The notes beneath the pieces were generated by a model. It searched no databases, was not told where the DNA came from, and worked only from the letters and a program-made list of their open reading frames with translations. A stretch of DNA of 64,000 nt from Elephas maximus indicus. Taxonomy: Eukaryota; Chordata; Mammalia; Proboscidea; Elephantidae. This document shows positions 35,147 to 46,516 of this stretch, piece by piece (position 1 is the stretch's first letter; each line of letters starts with the position of its first letter). The translations under genes were made by a program, and so were the position numbers. The stretch covers positions 105,476,480 through 105,540,479 of the forward strand of contig NC_064825.1 in the NCBI RefSeq assembly GCF_024166365.1. The letters are read 5' to 3'.

Positions 35147-35371
35147 AATTGTTGTTAGTGGCCATCAAATGGATTCTGCCTTATGGCAAACCCATGTGTG
35201 CAGAGTAGAACTGCTCCATAGTGTTTTCAAGACTGTGACCTTTCAGAAGCAGGCCACCAAACCTATCTTCTGAGGCACACCTGGATGGATATGAGGCAAA
35301 TCTGGATGGGTTTGAATGTCCAACCTTTCAGCTAGTAACACTGTCTGGAACATTTACATCACCCAGGGACT
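35147..35371 (-). mobile_element. AfroSINE, longer subfamily, reverse
   Basis: Tail complement with ttgttgttagtggccatcaa at the left, middle cagagtagaactgctccata and gactgtgacctttcagaagc, and head complement (gtccaacctttcagctagta to acccagggactcct) at the right. It is more diverged than the short AfroSINEs. Confidence 0.75.
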
Positions 35372-36776
35372 CCTGGACTCTAATTAGGAATTGAATTATC
35401 TGCTTATTGGAGAATGCCCTATCCTGATAACATAGAATCTCCAAAAGTCCTAACCAGATCCTTTTATTACAGAGGTATGCAAATCTGGGCTGCTCATCTG
35501 GCCTCCAATTACCAGTTCCTTTTCTATAAAGACACCATCCTCAACATATTTTAAAGAGTTGTGAGAATTAAATTAAATGTGAAAGTACTTTGGAGATCAT
35601 AAGATCAAAATATGTTGAAGGTAGGTATATGCCACTTGCCCAGAATTTATCTAGCCAGAAACATAACAAAGTTAGAAAAAGAAACACTGAGCAATATTCC
35701 ATAGTTCATGATCATTGTCACATCTCTGTGTTGTTGTATCTACTCAGAGAATAACTCTTCTGATAGTTACACTCTGCTTATTTACTCTAAATGTATGCAA
35801 AGTTTTAATAAAATGTTAATTTTATTAAAAACCTGCAATAAACTGGGGAAAGGGCATGGTGTAACAATGGCTACAAAGTGAAATTTGAAGAAGTGTAATT
35901 TCATACAATCAGATATGCACAAATACATTTATGAATAGATACAAAACTGACTTTTTCCACAAGGGGAAGGGACATCAACTCCCTCTCCATTGGAGGGGGG
36001 GAAATGTATGTGTGTATGGACAAGCATCATCTGAATTACTATTGACTGTCTACAAGTTGCAGAATCGTAAAATAGGGCAGGGGCAATAAAAGTGAAAATA
36101 ACCCAAATGGGTGGATAGATGAGCCCATTTGAAAATTGCTTACAGTTCTTCCCTATAGAAAGAATAGAAATGAGTGTGGATACAAATAAAGCAGTTGCTG
36201 AGTTGAAAAATAATATTAAATCTGGTAGTGTAAAGATTTCTCGAGTTGCAGTCCATAGCTTAGATTCTGAATAAAATCAAATAGGTATCTGAATTGACCT
36301 AGAGTTGCTTGCTGTATTGCTACTTGGAACAGTAAAGAAACAAGATGCTGAGGATATTGAAACCGAGGATGGAAATTCATTTAATGCTTACCGTTATAAC
36401 TTGATGAGAAATGTACTGTCATTGACATTTGATAAATGAAGTTGACGCGAAGAGATTTATTGTCTTGCCCAAGTATTCCGAACTACTGAGTGACAGGGGA
36501 AGGATTCCGCACTTGTCTTACTAATTCAGTCTTTGAGCTTGATACATTATCAGTGGATTTCAAACTATCTAAGGGATCCTCTTTTTCTTTTTTTTTCTCG
36601 GAGGCAAACTAGATCTGAAAGTGAGGAATACATAGCTTCTGGTCTTCCAACCACAACTTTTCACCTGGAAAGCAATGACTTTATCTGTTGTGGAAATAAA
36701 TATACGCAACACAACTGGGAACGAAGTCTAATTATTCCGTTTTCTATAGCACGGTAGTAAATCACCATCACTTGTA
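35372..36776. other. Noncoding stretch with a possible MIR at about 36430-36540
   Basis: No gene. The segment ttgataaatgaagttgacgc..tgtcttgcccaagt (36427-36474), followed by actgagtgacagggg, has the order of a reverse MIR. The rest is unassigned. Confidence 0.4.
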
Positions 36777-36932
36777 AACCCTGGTGGTGTAGTGGCTAAG
36801 TGCTACGGCTGCTAACCAAACGGTCAGCAGTTTGAATCCACCAGGTGCTCCTTGGAAACTCTATGGGGCAGTTCTACTCTGTCCTCTAGGGTCGCTATGA
36901 GTCGGAATAGACTCGACAGCACTGGGTTTTTG
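36777..36932 (+). mobile_element. AfroSINE
   Basis: Clean forward copy: head aaccctggtggtgtagtggc, middle ccaccaggtgctccttggaa, tail tatgagtcggaatagactcg followed by acagcactgggttt and a T-rich run. Confidence 0.93.
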
Positions 36933-37775
36933 TTTTTTTTTTTCTGTATTTGACAGGGACTCAATGAAAGCAGGGATGTGACAAATCTTACAGTGAGAAA
37001 AAAGGAAGGCTTGTCTGGTTGGAGGTTGTTGACACCAGGAAGCTGGAATTTGGCTAATTAGAAACAGGGCATTTTATGCAATTGGTTGGCTTGGGGAGCA
37101 TGTTTGTCTTTTTCAGGTTGATCCTGAGTTGGAAGTGAGAAACTGTTCCTATACTCTTGGAATCTAGACTTCTGGGTTAATGGAGTTCAGGTGAGCCACC
37201 CAGGCCATTTGCCCTTAGGTGTCCTTTTGAACCTTGAGGCTTTAAGGAACTGCCTTCCCTGGAGTCAACTTCAGGTTAAACAATAGCCTAGTAAGCGCAT
37301 TAGCAGAGACCATTTTCCTTTAGGCATTGGACAGTTTTAGAGAATGACCTTTGAGCAGCCAGGTTGGAGAAGCAGGAACTCCATGGTCTGATGGGAAAAT
37401 GTATTGCATGTCCTTATCAGCTCTTTCTACAACTGACTGACCCTGGAACCTTGTAAGTGCTTTGAGGCTGTCTTACAAGAAATTAACATGACAGTGACAT
37501 TTAGGGGAGTGCCTTGCCAGACCCAGATTCTTAGGATTGTTGAGAGCTGCCCACCTTGAGAATCAACACATGTGACCCTTGTTAAGCAACCATTGTGGTA
37601 TTACATCCAAAGGTGACCCAATGACCTATATGACTTTCTTTCACTGTTCTGTCTTTGGAGCACCTTCTTGATACTTTCGGGTTGATGCTCTCTCATTTGA
37701 ATTGTATCTACTCACAATAAATACAATTTGTTATACATATTTCTGGTGTTTCTCTGCACATTTAGGTTTTTAACA
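36933..37775 (+). other. Possible unidentified LTR-like fossil
   Basis: No gene is present. The right end has an LTR-like arrangement (aataaatacaatttgttata at 37717, then a short c- and t-rich end), but I found no internal virus sequence and cannot name a family. This end supplied the inverted copy in the adjacent foldback. Confidence 0.3.
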
Positions 37776-37853
37776 AAAGCTAGACAAAATTGTTAAAAAC
37801 CTAAATGTGCAGAGAAAACACCAGAAATATGTGTAACAAATTGTATTTATTGT
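37714..37853. repeat. 62-bp inverted repeat (foldback) with 15-bp spacer
   Basis: The left arm at 37714-37775 (acaataaatacaatttgtta... to tttaaca) is the reverse complement of 37791-37853, with one substitution and one single-base indel by eye. The spacer is aaagctagacaaaat. The right arm abuts a 5'-truncated AfroSINE. The unit 37792-37996 is bracketed by an 11-bp repeat, tagacaaaatt, at 37781-37791 and 37997-38007. Confidence 0.92.
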
Positions 37854-37857
37854 AACT

Positions 37858-37989
37858 AAAGTGCTACAGCTGCTAGCCAAAAGGTCAGCAGTTCAAATCC
37901 ACCAGGCGCTCCGTGGAAACTCTACGGGGCAGTTCTACTCTGTCCTGTATGGTTGCTATGAGTCAGACCCGACTCGACAGCAATGGGTT
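37858..37989 (+). mobile_element. AfroSINE, 5'-truncated, fused to the inverted arm
   Basis: Starts within the head at gtgctacagctgctagccaa and ends gactcgacagcaatgggtta. The first 20 or so bases of the SINE are absent, and the inverted host copy takes their place. Confidence 0.9.
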
Positions 37990-38244
37990 AATGGGGTAGA
38001 CAAAATTATGGGAAGCTGGCAATATATAGGCCAAATTGTGATTGCTCTGGGTCAATTATTGAGAATGTCCAGATTTCGCTTCCTAGGCAATTTGCTGCAG
38101 AGGTTGTGTGTCAGAGTTCTATTGTGGTATATGGTCTGGCCATTGCCCATTTGTATACTCAATCTCTCACTATTTATATATTAGGGATTATCCTTGATTT
38201 ATTCAATCTTTGTTGAATTAGAATCTACTATGGGTCAGGATTCA

Positions 38245-38395
38245 GGAGCCCTGGTGGCACAGTGGTTAAGAGCTCAGTCTATCAACCAAAAGATCGGCAG
38301 TTTGAATCTACCAGGTGCTCCTTGGAAACCATATGGAGTAGTTCTACTCTGCCCTACGGATCGCTATGAGTCAGAATCCGTTCATTGGCAATGGG
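38245..38395 (+). mobile_element. AfroSINE
   Basis: Forward copy: aggagccctggtggcacagt head, ctaccaggtgctccttggaa middle, tail tatgagtcagaatccgttca. Confidence 0.9.
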
Positions 38396-39500
38396 ATGGA
38401 TCAGGATTATACAAGGCATTGGTTATACAACGATGGGAATTAAAAAAAAAAAAATTGAAGACATCATTCATGCCCTCAGAGATTATACAATATAGGGAAA
38501 TATAGGGAAGGAGACATATGATAACCAACAGGTGAATAAAGAAAAATGTTTGTAAATTGTGATAAGTGCTATGAAGAGAATGACTAGGATGCAGAGATAG
38601 AGAATAATGGAGAGATCACATAGAGTTAAACAGTGGAGACCTTGCTGAAAAGTCAGCATTTAGCTTGAGTGAGTCTTGGCAGCACAGTGGTTAAGCATTC
38701 AGCTGCTAACCAAGAGACTGGCAGTTTGAATGCACCAGCTGCTGCTTGGGTAACCCTATGGGCAGTTCTACTCTGCCCTATGTATTTGCTATGAGTCAGA
38801 ATCAACAGTTTTTTTTTTTTTTTTCCTGGAGAATAATGCTTGTAGGAAGAAGAATATCCTGGGTAGAAGAAATTGCATGCGCAAAGGCCCTGTGGGACAG
38901 AGCTCACAGCACTGCACCAAAGCACCAGCCTATGAGAGTGAATGTCAACTAAAATCCCATTGTTCTGCATTAGCTGAGCTGTTCTCTGGCAAAAGGCAGA
39001 GACAACCTGGATAATTAGCTACATTTTCCTTTGCAAAAAACATGAGCCTACTAACCAATTTTTTACTAACCAAGCTGTAGGCACATGAGGTACATCATTT
39101 CAGAGGTGACAGCTTTCCCTTTGATCCACCAATACACTGTAGAGACAACCAGTGGCTCTGCTGAGGGAGGCAAGATTTAGTGGGTTAGAGGGAGTTTGTG
39201 TGATTGGAGGATGGTGAATCAGAGGAGAACAGATTGGATCAGACAAGACTGGAGATGAAGCAGCTGATAAATTGGCTTGTGCAACAGATAGAAGAAGAGA
39301 TGAAAGAAGTAATGATTAATATGTTAGTGGAAGTTGTGTGGATTGGACAGAGATGAGATGTTTAGTTGTGGAATTTTGGATGCACAGAATGTGGTGGAGG
39401 GGAGAGTTAGAGAAATTATGGGTGAAGCCAAGGTTTAGAGTCAGCAACTAGCTTGAGGGTGGTGCCATTTAAGGTGGAAACAAATAGCTTTCAGGAATAA
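38396..39500 (+). repeat. Ancient degraded interspersed repeat, family unassigned
   Basis: Phrases such as gcatgcgcaaaggccctgtg (38875-38894) and agggtggtgccatttaaggt (39456-39475), in g/a-rich context, recall an old, widely shared mammalian repeat that I cannot name with confidence. Interrupted by an AfroSINE at 38668-38811. No coding. Confidence 0.35.
38668..38811 (+). mobile_element. AfroSINE, diverged
   Basis: Forward copy with head ggcagcacagtggttaagca, body gggcagttctactctgccct, tail tatgagtcagaatcaacagt, then a T-run. Confidence 0.85.
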
Positions 39501-39749
39501 GAAGTGGTACATTAGCAATTTGGATTAAAAAATATAAACTTCTGCCGCTAAAATATTTGAAAACCTATGAGTTATGTTGGATTAACTGTACTCATGACTA
39601 AGTGCTATATGGATGCCCCAATAGATTTTAGAATGACTGTTCTATTTATTTTGGCATTTTTTAATTTTTTTTGTCAATGTCCAGGTTATTGTTGACATTG
39701 TCATCATTACTCTGTCACTGCTCCAGAAATCACAAAGCACTGCAAAGAG

Positions 39750-40667
39750 ATGGAGGAAGTGAATGGCACAGAGAAGACTGAGTTCTTCCTCCTGGGATTC
39801 AGTGACCACCCAGAACTTCAGAGGCTTCTTTTTGCTGTGTTCTTTTCCATCTACTCGGTGACGCTCATGGGGAACCTTGGGATGATTTTATTAATCACAA
39901 GCAGTTCCCACCTGCACACCCCTATGTACTTTTTCCTCTGCATATTGTCCTTCATAGATGCATGCTACTCTTCTGTCATTGCTCCCAAATTACTGGTGGA
40001 CTTGGTTTCTGATAAGAAGACAATTTCTTACAACGGCTGTGCTACACAGCTCTATTTTTTCTGTTCGTTGGTTGATACAGAATCTTTCCTCTTGGCTGCC
40101 ATGGCTTACGACCGGTACATAGCAATCTGCAACCCACTGCTTTATACTGTTATCATGTCCAGGAGAATTTGTGGCCAGTTTGCAATGGGAGCATTTTTGG
40201 GGGGCACCATGAGCTCCATTATTCATACCACTAACACCTTCCACCTCTCTTTCTGCTCCAGAGAAATTAACCATTTCTTTTGTGATATCTCCTCATTATT
40301 TTCACTGTCCTGCACTGACACATATATGCATGACATTTTTCTAGTGGTCTTTGCTAGTTTGGTTGAAGCTATCTGTCTTTTAACAGTTCTTCTCTCATAT
40401 GTCTTCATCATAGCAGCCCTTCTTAAAGCAGGTTCTGCTGAGGGAAGAAAGAAAGGCTTCTCCACTTGTGCCTCCCACCTGATCGTTGTCACTATCTACC
40501 ATGGTACCTTGATCTTCATTTATTTGCGCCCCAGCACAGATCATTCACTGAATGTCGACAAAGTGGCCTCTGTGTTCTATACATTGATAATACCTATGTT
40601 GAATCCCTTGATTTATAGTCTAAGGAACAAAGATGTCAAAAACGCCTTTAGAAAACTTATCAGTTAA
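39750..40667 (+). CDS. Olfactory receptor, class II, family 5-type (OR5I1-like?)
   Basis: A 305-residue odorant receptor in one open exon. It has an N5 glycosylation site (NGT), GNLGM at 41-45, [17 protein letters not shown] at 58-74 (usually FFLSHLS), disulphide Cys at 97, [18 protein letters not shown]-type box at 117-132 (LAAMAYDRY), second-loop cysteines at 169, 178 and 188, [10 protein letters not shown] at 234-243, and [12 protein letters not shown] at 282-293. All core motifs are intact, and the tail is short ([12 protein letters not shown]). [25 protein letters not shown] and [11 protein letters not shown] recall human OR5I1, which sits near OR5W2, but the match from memory is not close enough to assign a symbol. 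It may be a lineage-specific family 5/8/9 receptor. Start chosen for the standard N-terminal length. Likely functional. Confidence 0.93.
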   Translation: MEEVNGTEKTEFFLLGFSDHPELQRLLFAVFFSIYSVTLMGNLGMILLITSSSHLHTPMYFFLCILSFIDACYSSVIAPKLLVDLVSDKKTISYNGCATQLYFFCSLVDTESFLLAAMAYDRYIAICNPLLYTVIMSRRICGQFAMGAFLGGTMSSIIHTTNTFHLSFCSREINHFFCDISSLFSLSCTDTYMHDIFLVVFASLVEAICLLTVLLSYVFIIAALLKAGSAEGRKKGFSTCASHLIVVTIYHGTLIFIYLRPSTDHSLNVDKVASVFYTLIIPMLNPLIYSLRNKDVKNAFRKLIS

Positions 40668-42844
40668 AAATTGCTTTCTTAAGAAAGGATGAAATAAGAC
40701 TTGAAAATGTTTCAACAGTGCCTGTTTCTTGGACTATGATTAGAATGTTGGAGATATTAAGTTCAATATGGATGCTCTCCAAATATGCTGGTTATTAGAT
40801 CTCAGCCAGAGAATAGGTCAGGTACTAACATCAGAACTGGCCCTCTCATATCACTTGTAATTATGTCTATCTCTGCCATTTTAAAGTGCAATTTGTAATA
40901 TTATTTCTGGAACAGGTTTACCCTTCATTTTATCTCTTATATTTCATGTCCTTATTCCTTTCCTTTCCCATCCTAACCTTCCACCATGATTACTCTCAAT
41001 ATTGGATAAGCCATTGGCATACTAAAATTCCTGGTTTCATGAATATAAAAAAAAAAAATAGAATTCATTTAGCCTCTATTTCAATTAAGTTTTATCTTGT
41101 GTATATATGTGTGCATTGTAAGTTAGCTGTTCAAATCCTACTCACTCTAAAAAGGACCTGTTCAAATATAACCTCTACATATATATATATATATATTTTT
41201 TTCTTTTTTTTCCTGAATCCCCCCTCAACTACAGATGATAACTCGCAATCTGAATGCCACTTGAATCTTAGGCGTGCTTCTTTTAACACCCTCACCAATT
41301 TGCATCTTAACCTGAAGCTACATGTGACTGTGTTCTATAACTCTGTTAAAAAAAAAAAAAAAAAAAGTAACTCTGTTAGGGTTACTTGTTAATTCCTTAC
41401 TCCTTATTTGATCCCTTGCCTCTACCATGAATATTCCTCAGTGTAGTTACTAAATGAATTTTTATGAAAAAAAAATCCTAAGTAATTTTACTGTTTATTG
41501 TTTTTTTAATGTTGAATAAATACCTCTAGTGGGAAGAAACTATTTTTTCCCCAGTATTTTTGGTTCATTTTCTGGATTGGCACTGTATATGCAATAACTA
41601 TTAAAAGATATTTTTGAGTCTGATGGCTTAAAAAAAACAAACAAAAAAATTTGCTAATATTGACTAGATTAAAATTCCAATTCATAGAATATTCCATCAA
41701 GAACATATATAGTCTGAAATCTACATTGGTAATCAACAAGCTGAAAGCTCTGAGCGTGGTGGACTCTGAGAGACAGAGACGTGACCTGGAGCTCACTAAC
41801 AGTGGGATGATAGCCTGATTTCAGCTGGGACATGGCCTGTGGAGAAAGCTGGAAAATCTAAAGAAAGTACTACACCCAAAGGTGAGATAGAGGCATAGGA
41901 GAGAGGAAGATCAAGAAAGCAAAGTCTTATGATAGCGGTACGCTGCATTCGAAATTCTGACCACAGTAAAATCCACTAGGATGGGATCTGTTGTCACAGA
42001 AGGGGTTTCTCCATGTAGATCAGTGGTGGAACAGGGCTTTGGCTAGTGTGTGCTTTTCAACAGTGAAGGCTGTTGTGTATTGCTGTTTGAGGTGATGAGA
42101 ACCAAGGTTTTTTTTCTAAATTCTAAGCAGAGAATGCTCTCTGAAGGGCATGGGTCAATCATAATTGGTAGCTACTGATCCATATGCAGCTAAGTGTGTC
42201 AATTTGGCCATGGCCCTGGAGATAGGTTAATACAGGATCCCATAAAGTCAAGCAATCTGGGATTAATTATCTAAACCTCACTCCTTGGGAATGTGAGGTA
42301 TGGGACTTAGATCAGGAATATGGTTCTAGGTGGTTGGCCATGGAAACAGATATGGGACTGTTTTGACCAAAAGTGGTAGACATGAAGAAACCCCTACTAA
42401 GCTCTAACTAGTTGTGAAGGCAGGTTTAGGAAGAACATGTCTTAAAGTAGCTTGGGAGAGAGCTACGCATATGGACGTTTTGAGGTTAGGACCTATAACT
42501 GGAATCTTCTAGACTGGGTGAGCATGTTCTAAAGAGGGTAGAAAGATGGAGCTTGGAGACTCGCTTTCATGAAATGATGCCATAAATAATACCTTTTTTT
42601 TCCAGGGGTCAGTCATATCAAGGTTTAGCCCCTGGATAGGGAGCTAGTTATTTTAGGGCTCCTCTATATCATCTTAGGAACTCTTTTGATAAAACTCAGG
42701 TAGTTGTGTGTACACTTTTTAAAAGTAAATATTTATTTCTGTGATAATAATTAGTACATTAGGACTTTTAGTAATGTTAGGCACCTTTATGAAATCAATA
42801 CATTCAGTAAACCCTGCTAAATAGATGGAGAAAAAAAAAAAAAA
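40668..42844. other. Noncoding stretch with simple repeats; 41810-42600 unassigned
   Basis: No gene. An (at)n run with poly(t) lies at about 41178-41210, and A-runs lie at 41350-41366 and 41466-41474. The better-composed 41810-42600 segment may be an old repeat or LTR, but no ends or family could be recognised. Confidence 0.4.
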
Positions 42845-42992
42845 AGCTCTGCTGGCACAGTGGTTAAAAAGCTAGGCTGCTAACCAAAAGGTTGGCAGGT
42901 GGAATTCACCAGCCACTCCTTGGAAACCCTCTGGGGCAGTTCTACTCTGACTATAGGGTTGCTACGAGTAGGAATCAATTAGATGAAAATAG
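42845..42992 (+). mobile_element. AfroSINE
   Basis: Forward copy preceded by an A-run: head ctgctggcacagtggttaaa, body ggggcagttctactctgact, tail tacgagtaggaatcaattag, followed by a T-run. Confidence 0.88.
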
Positions 42993-43010
42993 GTTTTTTT
43001 TTTTTTTTTT

Positions 43011-43145
43011 ATAGATGAGGAAACTGAGGTCTAACAAGGTTAAGTAGTCTGCAGAGGGACATTCAGCTAACAAGTAAATGGTAGTTTTTGGATTTGAACT
43101 CAAGTCTGTCTCACTTCAAAGTTCAAGTTCTTAGATTAAGTTCTC
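43011..43145 (-). mobile_element. MIR
   Basis: Reverse-orientation MIR: gatgaggaaactgaggtcta, the ggacattcagctaacaagta segment, and tttgaactcaagtctgtctc. An old mammal-wide tRNA-derived SINE. Confidence 0.8.
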
Positions 43146-44397
43146 TCTCATCTTGATAATTTCTTAAAAACTATCAAATAAAATTTTAAAAATCGTGTTT
43201 TTATGGTTATATATAAAGACTATTAAATCAGCATCTTTAAAGGAAAGAGTAAAATAATAAACAGTAAGGGATATATTTTTCCTTAAATATATACATGAAA
43301 GATATTCATAAAAACCAATTTTAGATAACATGAGTAGGTTTAATTTCATAGAAGATGATAGAGTTAATTAATAGGTTATTCTAATAGAATACATTGAGTC
43401 TGGAAGAGGTATGGACAATGATTGGGATGCTGTGATAAATAATATAAATTAATCTGTGAACGCCAATTAAGGTATTTGTGATTATAGAGTCAAAAAACAA
43501 AAAAAAGAGATAATCAAACTATTTTATTTGCTTTCAAACCCTGTTTAATAAAAATAAGTAATGCAAAAAATTAACCTACTGTATATTGCATATTTTTAAT
43601 GAATTATTTCATTCTTATGATTTTTTTTTTTAAGTACATAGTACTCAGCTCATTTTATACACTAAAGGAATGCATTATTTTCTTCACTTTTTGATGGTAG
43701 GTTTCTACAGGGAGGCCATGTGCCAGTGGCTCTCTAGCCAAGTGGTATGGCTCAGCTTGTCAAGAAGGGCCATGGGTGGAGAATGGGGCAAGGTAGGTGG
43801 AAGAAAGAAAGGAAAGAGGGGAAAGAGAGAGAAGAAACCAAATTACAAAGAAAAGCACACATACACACACACAAAAAAATGTGGCGGGAGAGTCAGCCCT
43901 TGGGGGCAGGACAGAAATAGGGTGGAGGGGTGGTGATTTCTCTTTCACCACTCACTGAGTGGCATGGCTCGCCCTTAGAAAGAAGAGGAGGCAGTGCAGA
44001 GGTGTGTGAAGTGGGGTCTGTATTGATCAGTAGGATCATCCCTCAATTTGTAATCATGGTTGTACCATAAACCAGGAGAAAGAACACAGACAGCCCCCGC
44101 TACACATACTTTCTGCCAGAAAACCCTGAGAATATGAAGTCAGTAAACAAAGTGTGGTTCTCAGCAGTCATCACTTAGATCTATGAAATCCCTGAAAGAA
44201 GGAAATGGACGTCATAGTTTAGCATCATTACACTGTCTTCATATTTTACCCCCGGATCCTTTCTCACTTTTTGTAATTAAAATAAGTTAAGGAAGAACGG
44301 TAGGATTGACTCAACTGGAAGTATTTCTATTGTAATGCAAACCTATTAAGTAATAATGTCAATAAAACCTTTTACATTTTAATAACTGTATTGAGCT
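43146..44397. other. Noncoding stretch with purine-rich and CA tracts
   Basis: No gene. A g/a-rich tract followed by cacacatacac lies at 43798-43880. The region 43680-44250 looks repeat-derived but could not be assigned. Confidence 0.4.
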
Positions 44398-44497
44398 TGC
44401 AAGATCCTTGGGTGGCACAAAAGGTTAAACGCTCACTTATTAACCTAAAGGTTAGCACCATGGGAGAAAGGCCTGGCAACTTGCTCCCATAAAGGTT
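44398..44497 (+). mobile_element. AfroSINE 5' half, split by an RTE insertion
   Basis: Head of a longer-type AfroSINE (gatccttgggtggcacaaaa to gaaaggcctggcaacttgct). It stops at ccataaaggtt, and the SINE resumes at 46325 with the same 11 bases. Confidence 0.85.
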
Positions 44498-46324
44498 GTT
44501 GTTGTTAGATGCCGTCTTGATGGATCTGACTCACAGTGACCTGTGTACAACAGGGCAAAACACTGCCAGGTCCTGCACCATCCTCACAATCATTGCTATG
44601 TTTGAGCTCATTGTTGCAGCCAGTATGTCAATTCATCTTGTTGAGAGTTTTCCTCTTTTTTGCTAATGCTCTGCTTTGCCAACCATAATGTCCTTCTCCG
44701 GGAATTGATTCCTCCTGACAAGATGTCCAAAGTATGTGATCTGTAGTCTCGCCATCCTTGCTTCTAAGGAGCATTCTGGTTATACTTCTTCCTAGACAGA
44801 TTTGTTCCTCTCTGCAGTCCATGGTATATTCGGTATTCTTTGCCAATGCCACAATTCAAAGACATCAATTCTTCTTCAGTCTTCCTTATTCATTGTCCAG
44901 CTTCTGCATGCATATGAGGCAATTGGAAACATCATGGCTTGGGCCAGGGACACCTTAATCTTCAAGGCGACATCTGTGCTTTTTAGTACTTTAAAGAGGT
45001 CTTTTGCAGTAGATTTGCCCAATGCACTGTGTCTTTTGATTATTTGACTCCTGCTTCCCTGAGTGTTGATTGTGGATCCAAATAAAATGAAATCCTTGAC
45101 AACTTCAATCTTTTATCCCTTTATCATGATGTTGCTTATTGGTCCAGTTGTGAGGATTTTTGTTTTCTTTATGTTGAGGTGTAATCCATATTGAAAACTG
45201 TGGCCTTTGATCTTCATCAGTAAGTGCTTCAAGTCTTCTTCACTTTCAGCAAGTAATATTGTGTTATCTGCATAATATAGGTTGTTAATAAATCTTCCTC
45301 CAATTCTGATGCCCCATTCTTCTTCATGTAGTCCAGCTTGTCAGATTATTTGCTCAGTATACAGATTGAATAAGTATAGGGAAAGGATACAATCCTGGTT
45401 CACACCTTTCCTGACTTAAAACCATGTGTTATTGTCTTGTCCTGTTCAAATGACTGCCTCTTGATCTATGTACACGTTCCTCATGAACTAAATTAAGTGT
45501 TTTGGAATTCCTATTCTTTGCAATGTTATATACAATTTGTTATCCACACAGTTGAATGCCTTTGCATAGTCAATAAAACACAAGTAAACATCTTCCTGGT
45601 ATTCTCTGCTTTCAGCCAGGATCCATCTGAATCAGCAATCATGTCCCTGGTTCCACGTCCTCTACTGAATCCAGCCTGAATTTCTGGGATTTCCCTTTCA
45701 ACATACTGCTGCAGCTGCTTTTGAGCGATCTTCAGCAAAATTTTGCTTGCATGATATATTAATGATATTATTCGATAATTTCCCCTATTTGTTGAATCAC
45801 CTTTCTTGAGAATAGGCATAAATATGTATCTCTTCTGGTCGGCTGGCCATGTAGCTGTCTTCCAAATTTCTTGGCATAGATGGATGAGCATTTTCAACAC
45901 TGCTTCCATTTGTTGAAACATCTCAATTGATATTCTGTCAATTCTTGGAGCCTTATTTTTCACTAACGCCTTCAGTGCAACTTGGACCTCTTCCTTCAGT
46001 ACCATTGATTCCTGTTCATAATGTAGCTCCTGAAGTGGTTGAATGTTGACCAATTCTTTTTGATATAGTGACTTTGTGTATTCCTTCCATCTTCTTTTGG
46101 TGCTTCCTGCATTGTTTAATATTTTCCTCGTATAATCCTTCAATATTGCAATTTAAGGCTTGAATTTTTTCTTCAGTTCTTTCAACTTGATAAATGCTGA
46201 GTGTGTTCTTCCCTTTTGATTTTCTATCTCCTGCTCTTTGCAGGTGTCATTATAATACTTTTTCTTCTCAGGAAGCCCTTGAAAATCTTCTGTTCAACTC
46301 TTTTATTTCATCATTTTTTCTTAA
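44498..46324 (-). mobile_element. RTE (BovB-like) LINE, 5'-truncated, nested in a SINE
   Basis: Minus-strand RTE covering the reverse-transcriptase domain to the (aac)n tail (gttgttgtt at 44498). The frame 46143-45526 shows NKAPRIDRISIEMFQQ, KKGDSTNRGNYRIISLIYHASKI-type sequence and QAGFSRGRGTRD, the RTE RT core. A downstream frame at 44852-44628 matches the C-terminal region seen at 1-230. Target duplication ccataaaggtt lies at 44487-44497 and 46325-46335. Broken by frameshifts. Confidence 0.92.
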
Positions 46325-46432
46325 CCATAAAGGTTACAGCCAGGAAAACCCTATGGAACACATTTCTGCACTACTAGACTTGGGATCACCATGAATTAGA
46401 GTGACTCAGCAACAACGGTTTGGTTTGGTTTT
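46325..46432 (+). mobile_element. AfroSINE 3' half, split by an RTE insertion
   Basis: Continues the SINE from 44497: gttacagccaggaaaaccct, then tagagtgactcagcaacaac and a ggtttggtttggtttt tail. Confidence 0.85.
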
Positions 46433-46516
46433 GTACAGAGTTTTCAGTAGACTTTCATTCAAGTTAAATCGTGTTATTTCCACACACACCTATGTAATAC
46501 CAATGATAATTCTTAT

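Noticed and set aside
36777-36850. tRNA-like sequence in SINE heads (gtagtggctaagtgctacgg)
   Set aside because: It is the tRNA-derived head of an AfroSINE. Many diverged copies exist and it is not a tRNA gene.
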